A stretch of 64,000 bases of DNA from Gemella sp. (lineage in GTDB: Bacteria; Bacillota; Bacilli; Staphylococcales; Gemellaceae): contig JAUMWC010000004.1 in NCBI GenBank assembly GCA_030529855.1, positions 31,998-95,997 on the forward strand. The letters run 5' to 3'. How positions within the stretch are numbered: the stretch's first letter is position 1; each line of letters opens with the position of its first letter. Below are positions 18,572-25,130 of the stretch, one piece after another. A program made the translations under genes and the position numbers. A model generated the notes under the pieces. It was not told the origin of the DNA, searched no databases, and was given only the letters and a program-made list of their open reading frames with translations.

Positions 18572-20932
18572 GTGTTTGTAGAAGTAATAGTAGATATAAA
18601 AAATTCAAGTTTGAATAAAAGCTATTATTATAAAATACCAGATAAATATAATTACATAGAAGACTATCTAGGGTATAGGGTAGAAGTACCATTTGGTAAA
18701 AGAAGTATTCAAGGATATATAGTAAGGCAGACAACAACAGTTGATTTTGATGAAAGTAAATGTAAATCAATAAGTAAAATAAAAGATGACTATCCTGTAT
18801 TAAGTAAAGAATTAGTTCTTTTGTCTGAGTATCTTTCAGATGAATTGTATTGCACGCAGATTCAAGTTATAGAGGCAATGCTACCTACAATATTGAAGAA
18901 TCAATATAAAGAATATTATAAAATAGTAGATGAAACAAAAATAGGTGAAAATTATAAGAGATATTTTTCTAAAGATAATATTGTAGAGAAAAGGAAACTA
19001 GAGGAAGCTATTGAATTAGAAGAACTAGAAATAATGTTATCAAAAGCTATAATAAAACTAGTGAGTCTTTCTCAAGACCAATTAAAGGAAGATAGGGAAA
19101 TATTTTACGCACTTAATAATCAAGAAATTATTGGTAAAATAACTCCTAAGCAAAAACTATTAGTTGAATATCTGCAAGATAATACAGAGATAAAAAAATC
19201 TGAAGTAAAAGAAGTATTAGGAATAGGTACTAGTGTAGTAAAAAAATTATTAGAAGCGGCAATTATAAAAGAAGTAGCTAAAGAAAAGACAATTGACCTG
19301 GATGAAGCTTATTATAAAAATAATACCGAGCTAAATAAAGAGCAGAATGAAGTATATGAAAAAATTAAGTTTGCACTGGATTCTAATAAATATAAAGATT
19401 ATCTATTGCATGGTATTACAGGTTCAGGAAAAACAGAAGTCTATATAAAATTAGTAAAAGATTGTATAGATAAAGGAAAAGAAGCAATAGTTTTGATACC
19501 AGAAATAATACTAACACCACAAGTGGAAATGAAGTTTAGGAATGTGTTTGGTGACAATATAGCAATACTTAACTCTAGATTAAGTAAGAAAGAAAAATAT
19601 AGAGAATGGAAAAAAATTAAAGATTCTAAAGTTAAGATTTGTTTAGGAACTAGGTCTTCTATTTTTGCTCCATTTGAAAAACTGGGGTTAATAATAATTG
19701 ACGAAGAGCATGAGTCAACATACAAGCAACAAGACACCCCAAGATACGACGCCAAAGATATAGCTAAGAAAAGGGCGGTCTATAATAAGGCTGTCGTTGT
19801 ATATGCAAGTGCAACTCCAAGTATAGACTTGTATTATGAATTTTCGACAAAAAAAGAAGAAAGATTATTAAAACTTCTAAAGAGATATAATAATACATTA
19901 CCAGATGTGAATGTAATTTCTTTGGAAAAAAAAGAAGATATTATATCTGAAGAATTAATGACAGCAATTAAAGAAACAATAGAAAAAAAAGAACAAGTTC
20001 TTTTATTTATAAATAAAAGAGGATACACTAACTTTATTCGTTGTTTCACTTGTGGACATGTTTACAACTGTGAAAATTGTGATATTAGTCTAAATTATCA
20101 TAAAAAAGATCACTCACTCCAATGTCATTTTTGTGGATATAGAAAGAGAATTGTAGACATAAGTAAATGTTGTGAGAATCCAGAACTAGTATCAGGGATT
20201 TTTGGTATTCAGAAAATCGAAGAGTACTTGAAAGAACAAATTGAAGGTGTAAGAATAATAAGGATGGACTCTGATACCACAACATATAAAGGTGCTTATG
20301 AAAATTTATTGAATGATTTTAGAGAGAAAAAAGCGGATATCTTATTAGGAACACAAATGATATCTAAAGGACTAGATTTTCCTAATATAACATTAGTAGG
20401 AGTCTTATCAGTAGATAGTATGGTTTCTTTCTCTACATTTAAATCTAATGAAAAAATATTCCAATTATTAGTACAAACTGCAGGAAGAGCAGGACGTAGC
20501 GATAAAAAAGGTAGAGTTATTATTCAATCAAATATTGATTCCAATGTAGTAGACTATGCGATACATAGTGATTATGATAAGTTTTATAATTATGAAATTA
20601 AACGAAGAGAAATGATAGATTATCCACCGTTTTGTCGTATATCATTTATTACAATAAAGGGAACAAATGAGAATAAAACTAGTCAAGCAGCCACTAGTAT
20701 CTATAATTTCTTACACAAACACTATGATGGGAATAAGATATTAGGTCCAAGTAAAAGTGTACTTTATAGGATTAATAATGAATACAAGTATAATATAGCA
20801 GTTAAATTTACAGAAGAAGACTATCAAAAACTACATAGAACGCTAAAGTATATTCATACTTATTTTATAGATGTGTATAATAAAGATAAAATATCTTTAA
20901 CAATCGATAATTCAGCTCATGATTATATATAA
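18572..20932 (+). CDS. priA: Primosomal replication restart helicase PriA
   Basis: PriA recognises stalled forks and reloads the replicative helicase. The 786-residue protein has the 3'-binding domain at the N-terminus, Walker A GITGSGKTEVY, DEEH-type Walker B (IIIDEEHEST) and helicase motifs to QTAGRAGR. The zinc region has three CxxC pairs (CFTC, CENC, CHFC), but the fourth is replaced by adjacent Cys533-Cys534 (SKCCENPEL) and the usual FGTGTQ becomes FGIQ. The start is GTG 18572 behind AGGTG. It directly follows coaBC, the standard Bacillota order; the usual def and fmt genes are not downstream. Confidence 0.95.
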   Translation: MFVEVIVDIKNSSLNKSYYYKIPDKYNYIEDYLGYRVEVPFGKRSIQGYIVRQTTTVDFDESKCKSISKIKDDYPVLSKELVLLSEYLSDELYCTQIQVIEAMLPTILKNQYKEYYKIVDETKIGENYKRYFSKDNIVEKRKLEEAIELEELEIMLSKAIIKLVSLSQDQLKEDREIFYALNNQEIIGKITPKQKLLVEYLQDNTEIKKSEVKEVLGIGTSVVKKLLEAAIIKEVAKEKTIDLDEAYYKNNTELNKEQNEVYEKIKFALDSNKYKDYLLHGITGSGKTEVYIKLVKDCIDKGKEAIVLIPEIILTPQVEMKFRNVFGDNIAILNSRLSKKEKYREWKKIKDSKVKICLGTRSSIFAPFEKLGLIIIDEEHESTYKQQDTPRYDAKDIAKKRAVYNKAVVVYASATPSIDLYYEFSTKKEERLLKLLKRYNNTLPDVNVISLEKKEDIISEELMTAIKETIEKKEQVLLFINKRGYTNFIRCFTCGHVYNCENCDISLNYHKKDHSLQCHFCGYRKRIVDISKCCENPELVSGIFGIQKIEEYLKEQIEGVRIIRMDSDTTTYKGAYENLLNDFREKKADILLGTQMISKGLDFPNITLVGVLSVDSMVSFSTFKSNEKIFQLLVQTAGRAGRSDKKGRVIIQSNIDSNVVDYAIHSDYDKFYNYEIKRREMIDYPPFCRISFITIKGTNENKTSQAATSIYNFLHKHYDGNKILGPSKSVLYRINNEYKYNIAVKFTEEDYQKLHRTLKYIHTYFIDVYNKDKISLTIDNSAHDYI

Positions 20933-20959
20933 AAATAAGAAAAAACTTAATATAATTAC

Positions 20960-20988
20960 TTGATTTTTAAAATACTATTTATTATAAT
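20960..20988 (+). promoter_or_regulatory. Promoter of the L31 gene
   Basis: TTGATT (20960-20965) and a perfect TATAAT (20983-20988) are 17 bp apart. A 67-bp leader follows before the ribosome site, containing a small hairpin TGTGA...TCACA. Confidence 0.75.
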
Positions 20989-21061
20989 AATTAAGTATGT
21001 GATTATGTCACAAAAATATTCTGTTCATACATAAATGTTCAGGGCACAAAGGAGAAACACA

Positions 21062-21307
21062 ATGAAACAAGGAATACATCCAGATTACCGTAAAGTTGTA
21101 TTTTTAGATACAACAAGTGGATTCAAATTTTTAAGTGGGTCAACTAAACCTGCTAAAGAAACAATCGTTTGGGAAGACGGAAACGAGTACCCATTATTAA
21201 AAGTGGAGATCTCTTCTGATACTCACCCATTCTACACAGGACGTCAAAGATTTGCTCAAGCAGATGGACGTGTTGAGCGTTTCAACAAAAAATACGGAAT
21301 CAAGTAA
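21062..21307 (+). CDS. rpmE2: 50S ribosomal protein L31 type B
   Basis: The 81-residue protein reads [20 protein letters not shown] and ends [19 protein letters not shown]. It lacks the CxxC zinc motif, which marks the type B (zinc-independent) form. ATG 21062 follows an AAAGGAG site at seven bases; an upstream in-frame TTG would extend it without support. Codon use is rich in preferred codons (CGT, GGA, TTC), as expected for a highly expressed ribosomal protein. It has its own promoter and terminator. Confidence 0.95.
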   Translation: MKQGIHPDYRKVVFLDTTSGFKFLSGSTKPAKETIVWEDGNEYPLLKVEISSDTHPFYTGRQRFAQADGRVERFNKKYGIK

Positions 21308-21314
21308 GAAGCAT

Positions 21315-21345
21315 AAAACAGACAGCAAAAGTTGTCTGTTTTTCT
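21315..21345 (+). terminator. Intrinsic terminator after L31
   Basis: AAAACAGACA (21315-21324) and TGTCTGTTTT (21333-21342) form a 10-bp stem with an eight-base loop and a T tail. Confidence 0.9.
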
Positions 21346-21375
21346 TATGTATTTCTATGAACGGAGAAAAGAATT

Positions 21376-21969
21376 ATGTTTGAAAAAAGAAGAGTAGGTT
21401 GGATAGAATGTATATGTGGTTCTATGTTTTCAGGGAAATCAGAAGAACTATTAAGAAGAATCAGAAGAGGGTTAATAGCCAATCAAAAAGTATTGGTATT
21501 TAAACCGAGTATAGATATAAGATATCATGTCGATAAAGTAACAAGTCATAATGGTACATCGTATGAATCTACAGCTATATCTAAACCAAGAGAAATATAT
21601 GACTATATAAAAAATGAAAAATATGATATTATAGGTATTGATGAAATTCAATTTTTTGACGATAGTATAGTAGAAGTAATTCAAAAACTAGCGGATAGTG
21701 GAATAAGAGTGATAGTAGCCGGTCTAGATATGGATTTTAGGGCAGAGCCATTTCATCCAATGCCAGAAATAATGGCTGTAAGTGAAATAGTAACAAAACT
21801 TCATGCAGTATGTAGTAGATGCGGTGGAGAAGCCTATGTTAGTCAAAGGCTAATAGATGGAAGACCAGCCAACTACGATGATCCTATAGTAATAATAGGA
21901 GCAAGTGAATCTTATGAAGCAAGATGTCGTCATTGTCATGAAATAATTAAGAAGACTGAGGAAATATAA
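21376..21969 (+). CDS. tdk: Thymidine kinase
   Basis: Tdk phosphorylates thymidine in the salvage pathway. The 197-residue protein has the P-loop [14 protein letters not shown], the DEIQFFD motif with the catalytic acid, the GLDMDFR lid segment, and a zinc site from CSRC and CRHC. It belongs to the type II (TK1-like) family. It heads the tdk-prfA-prmC unit that is common in Bacillota; prfA starts two bases after its stop. Confidence 0.96.
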   Translation: MFEKRRVGWIECICGSMFSGKSEELLRRIRRGLIANQKVLVFKPSIDIRYHVDKVTSHNGTSYESTAISKPREIYDYIKNEKYDIIGIDEIQFFDDSIVEVIQKLADSGIRVIVAGLDMDFRAEPFHPMPEIMAVSEIVTKLHAVCSRCGGEAYVSQRLIDGRPANYDDPIVIIGASESYEARCRHCHEIIKKTEEI

Positions 21970-21970
21970 T

Positions 21971-23059
21971 ATGGAAATATTAAATCAACTTGAAATAGTA
22001 GAAGAACGTTATGAAAGATTAAATGAGTTATTGAGTGACCCTGATGTAGTAAGTGACACTAAAAAACTTATGGAATTATCTAAAGAGCAACGATCTATAG
22101 AAAAAACAGTATCAGTTTTTAGAGAATATAAAAATATTGCTAAACAAATTGAAGAGACAAAAGAACTTCTTGAAATCGAAGAAGATAAAGATATGAAAGA
22201 AATGATGCAAGAGGAACTTAAAGAATTAGAGCCAACACTTGCACCAATGGAAGAAGAACTTAAGATATTACTACTTCCAAAAGATCCTAATGACAGTAAA
22301 AACGTAGTAGTAGAAGTACGTGGAGCTGCTGGAGGAGATGAAGCTGCTTTATTCGCAGGAGATTTATTAAGAATGTACACTCGATATGCAGAGTCTCAAG
22401 GATGGAAAGTAGAAATTTTAGAACGTTCTGAAATCGGAATCGGTGGAGTAAAAGAGGCAACTTTTGTAGTTTCTGGTGATGAAGTTTACTCTAAGATGAA
22501 ATTCGAATCAGGAGCTCACAGGGTTCAACGTGTACCATCAACAGAATCAAGTGGACGTATTCACACATCAACTGCAACAGTAGTAGTACTTCCAGAAGTA
22601 GAAGAAATCGAAGTAGATATTAATGAAAATGATATCCGTGTTGATACCTTCGCATCTTCTGGAGCAGGGGGACAATCAGTTAATACAACCATGTCAGCCG
22701 TTCGTTTAACACACATGCCTACAGGGGTTGTAGTATCTATGCAGGATGAACGTTCTCAAATTAAGAACAAAGAAAAAGCGATGAAGATTCTTCGTGCTAG
22801 AGTTTACGACATGTTCCAACAAGAAGAACAAGCGAAGTTTGATGCAGAGCGTAAATCTAAAGTAGGAACAGGGGACCGTTCAGAACGTATCCGTACATAC
22901 AACTACCCACAAAATCGTGTGACAGACCACCGTATTGGTCTAACTATTCAAAAATTAGATCAAATCATGGAAGGGAAGCTAGACGAAGTTATGGAAGCAT
23001 TACGTATTGCTGAACAAACAGAAAAAATGGCAGAACTTAACAAAGGTGATGAACTATAA
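21971..23059 (+). CDS. prfA: Peptide chain release factor 1
   Basis: RF1 reads UAA and UAG stops. The 362-residue protein contains the catalytic GGQ (residues 233-235) and the RF1-type decoding region around [19 protein letters not shown]. The N-terminal coiled domain is acidic, as usual. It is translated close behind tdk. Its last base is shared with the prmC start (TAATG), so the factor and the methyltransferase that modifies its GGQ glutamine are made together. Confidence 0.96.
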   Translation: MEILNQLEIVEERYERLNELLSDPDVVSDTKKLMELSKEQRSIEKTVSVFREYKNIAKQIEETKELLEIEEDKDMKEMMQEELKELEPTLAPMEEELKILLLPKDPNDSKNVVVEVRGAAGGDEAALFAGDLLRMYTRYAESQGWKVEILERSEIGIGGVKEATFVVSGDEVYSKMKFESGAHRVQRVPSTESSGRIHTSTATVVVLPEVEEIEVDINENDIRVDTFASSGAGGQSVNTTMSAVRLTHMPTGVVVSMQDERSQIKNKEKAMKILRARVYDMFQQEEQAKFDAERKSKVGTGDRSERIRTYNYPQNRVTDHRIGLTIQKLDQIMEGKLDEVMEALRIAEQTEKMAELNKGDEL

Positions 23060-23901
23060 TGAAAAGAAGACAAGCTTTGGAAGAAGCTTGTTTTCTTTTA
23101 AGAAAGCAAGCTAAAGAAGAAAATTTAGCACGATTTTTACTACAGTATATGCTAGAAGAAACAAGTTTAGAGTTTAATTCTAATATGGATTTAGAATTAG
23201 AAGAAAGTTTGGCAGATAGATATAAAGAACTTATAAAAAAACATATCGTAGAAGATACTCCGCTAAGTCACTTGGTAGGTTTTGAATATTTCTATGATAG
23301 AAAATTTTTTGTTAATGAAAATGTACTGTCACCTAGAATGGAAACAGAAGAATTAGTATATAAAATTCTAAATGATACTAAAAATATTCAAAATAAAAAG
23401 TTAAAAATTTTAGATTTATGCACTGGTTCTGGGATTATAGCTATAAGTCTTGATAAGGAATTAGAATGTGATAAATGTATAGTTGCTAGTGACATATCTG
23501 ATTTAGCTTTAGAAGTAGCTAAAAGAAATGCAGATAATTTAAAATCAAGTGTTAAATTTATTCAATCAGATTTATTTGAAAATATTGAAGATAAATTTGA
23601 TATTATAGTGTCTAATCCACCATATATTGCCTATAGTGATATGAAAACTATGGAAAAGAATGTATTAGACTATGACCCGCATTTAGCGCTTTTTGCAGAT
23701 GAAGAGGGCATGTACTTCTATAGAAAAATTATAGAACAAGCAGATAAGTATTTAGAAATTGGTGGGAAAATATATTTTGAAATAGGACATGACCAAAGAG
23801 AAAAGATTATAGCTTTATCTGAAAGGCATAATTATTCTTGCCAGGTTATTAAAGATATTAATGGAAAAGATAGGATAGCAATTTTAGAAAGAGAGAATTA
23901 A
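23059..23901 (+). CDS. prmC: Release factor N5-glutamine methyltransferase
   Basis: PrmC methylates the glutamine of the release factor GGQ motif using S-adenosylmethionine. The 280-residue protein has an N-terminal helical domain, PLSHLVGFEYFYDRKFFVNENVLSPRMETEELV, the SAM motif DLCTGSGIIAISL and the catalytic NPPY at residues 186-189. The usual next gene, the Sua5/TsaC-type tRNA threonylcarbamoyl factor, is missing; a terminator follows and then the accessory surface region. Confidence 0.95.
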   Translation: MKRRQALEEACFLLRKQAKEENLARFLLQYMLEETSLEFNSNMDLELEESLADRYKELIKKHIVEDTPLSHLVGFEYFYDRKFFVNENVLSPRMETEELVYKILNDTKNIQNKKLKILDLCTGSGIIAISLDKELECDKCIVASDISDLALEVAKRNADNLKSSVKFIQSDLFENIEDKFDIIVSNPPYIAYSDMKTMEKNVLDYDPHLALFADEEGMYFYRKIIEQADKYLEIGGKIYFEIGHDQREKIIALSERHNYSCQVIKDINGKDRIAILEREN

Positions 23902-23919
23902 AAAATTCTCTCTTTTTTT
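23887..23919 (+). terminator. Intrinsic terminator after prmC
   Basis: GAAAGAGAGAATT and AATTCTCTCTTTTTT pair across the prmC stop codon and end in a T tract. It separates the housekeeping unit from the accessory region. Confidence 0.88.
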
Positions 23920-23978
23920 ATTGTAATTCTACTTTAAATAGCATCCTATATTGATTGCTAAAAACTACTGTAAGAAGC

Positions 23979-23999
23979 TTGACAATATATATATATAAT
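23979..23999 (+). promoter_or_regulatory. Candidate phase-variable promoter with an AT-repeat spacer
   Basis: A perfect -35 box TTGACA (23979-23984) is followed by AT dinucleotides (six units, 23985-23996) that run into a perfect -10 box TATAAT (23994-23999). The present spacer is 9 bp, too short for a normal sigma-A promoter. Four extra AT units would give exactly 17 bp. No other well-spaced promoter is evident between the prmC terminator and the gene at 24056. The on/off interpretation is an inference. Confidence 0.5.
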
Positions 24000-24015
24000 A
24001 GGGATTAAAGGTTAT

Positions 24016-24039
24016 TTTAAATTTAATCAAAAATTTAAA
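24016..24039 (+). repeat. AT-rich inverted repeat next to the ribosome site of the 24056 gene
   Basis: TTTAAATTT (24016-24024) and AAATTTAAA (24031-24039) are perfect inverted arms around a six-base centre. The right arm runs into the AAAGGAG ribosome site (24037-24043), so a hairpin in the mRNA could affect translation. The AT-only arms make chance occurrence plausible. Confidence 0.4.
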
Positions 24040-24055
24040 GGAGAGTATAAATTAT

Positions 24056-24538
24056 ATGGACACACATTCAAGTGCAGAAATAAAAATTTATTCAAGTAAA
24101 GAAGATTATTTAGGATATGATTTTGTTATATATACAGCTGTCAGTTATGTTCCTGGTAATAATAAAATATGTAAATTATTTGTCAAAATTTATGATATGA
24201 AACTGAATAAGGTAGTTAGAGAAATCAAAGAATCAAAAGAATATTATGACACACAGTTAGTCAAATATGATGTTTTTAAAACTACTTTAGAGCAAGGGTT
24301 AGAAAAGGAATTTCAGAACTATAAAGAGTTAAAATTACTTTTTGTTACGAGTGATGAGCTAGTTATTAAGCAAATAAACAATATATATGGATCGTCTTAT
24401 TCTGTTCTAGAATATGTTAAATATATACAAGAAGCTAGAAAAGAATTTAAAACAATTGATTTTTTATATCATCCTAAGAGAGCGGAACACATTGATTGGA
24501 CAATGAGAGATATGCAAAAAAATGCAAAAAACATATAG
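24056..24538 (+). CDS. Unrecognised cytosolic protein, possible degenerate RNase H-like fold
   Basis: This 160-residue protein has no signal peptide or membrane segment. I do not recognise a named family. The segment LKLLFVTSDELVIKQINNIYG resembles the RNase HI strand-helix containing a SDSxxVxxQI motif, and the tail KRAEHIDWTMRDMQKNA resembles the final helix with its acidic residue. The first catalytic-Asp strand and the central Glu are not obvious, so any RNase H fold is probably inactive; this is a weak inference. An AAAGGAG site lies 12 bases before ATG 24056. The gene begins the run leading to the surface protein at 25131. Confidence 0.6.
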   Translation: MDTHSSAEIKIYSSKEDYLGYDFVIYTAVSYVPGNNKICKLFVKIYDMKLNKVVREIKESKEYYDTQLVKYDVFKTTLEQGLEKEFQNYKELKLLFVTSDELVIKQINNIYGSSYSVLEYVKYIQEARKEFKTIDFLYHPKRAEHIDWTMRDMQKNAKNI

Positions 24539-24585
24539 AATATTGGTTAGAAAATAAATAAGTACTAAAGGAGAATTAAACTGTT

Positions 24586-25113
24586 ATGTGGATAACAAAA
24601 TTACAAGGAAGCAGTTCAAGTAGTTTTATAGGAAGTGGAATAGACATATTGGTATTTCTAGAATATCAAGACGGGGTAATTAAAGGTACAATAGCCGGTG
24701 AAAGTACTATGGCTTTTGGGGATTTTGTAAAATTAGATTTAGACTTGAGTGTAGATGAAGAGAATAAAAATTTTGCAGAAACTATTAAATTTTCAAAGTA
24801 TATGGAGAAATTATTTGATGCAATTAAAGAAGGAGAAATAGCTGCTTTAAGTAATAAAATAGCGTTTATATCGAAAGATAGTAGAATATTAGAGGCCATA
24901 GATGATGCGATTCGCTATATAGTGAGTAGTGAACATGCTGAATACACATTTTCTGTGGATATAGATGAGCTACTAAATTTTGATATGTCAAAACTAGCTA
25001 ATATAGGACAAAGTTTATTAGAGTACGAGTGCAGCCTACATTTACTGAAATCATACGTTGATAAAGAAGAATTCTTAGAAGACCTAAAAGAATCTGCACA
25101 CGAATTAATATAG
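24586..25113 (+). CDS. Unrecognised acidic cytosolic protein upstream of the surface protein
   Basis: The 175-residue product is acidic, with no signal peptide or membrane helix. It starts WITKLQGSSSSSFIGSGIDILVFLEYQDGVIKG, a likely beta-rich N-terminal half with small residues. A helical second half follows (EEFLEDLKESAHELI at the end). I recognise no family. The ribosome site AAAGGAGA (24567-24574) is 11 bases from the ATG, similar spacing to the preceding gene. It lies 47 bp after that gene and 17 bp before the surface protein, so the three are likely one transcript. Confidence 0.6.
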   Translation: MWITKLQGSSSSSFIGSGIDILVFLEYQDGVIKGTIAGESTMAFGDFVKLDLDLSVDEENKNFAETIKFSKYMEKLFDAIKEGEIAALSNKIAFISKDSRILEAIDDAIRYIVSSEHAEYTFSVDIDELLNFDMSKLANIGQSLLEYECSLHLLKSYVDKEEFLEDLKESAHELI

Positions 25114-25130
25114 AAGAAGGACATTATAAA

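Noticed and set aside
23979..23999. Reading TTGACA and TATAAT as an ordinary constitutive promoter
   Set aside because: The spacer is 9 bp, far from the 16-18 bp that sigma-A promoters need, so the pair is not functional as it stands; it is reported as a possible repeat-length switch instead.
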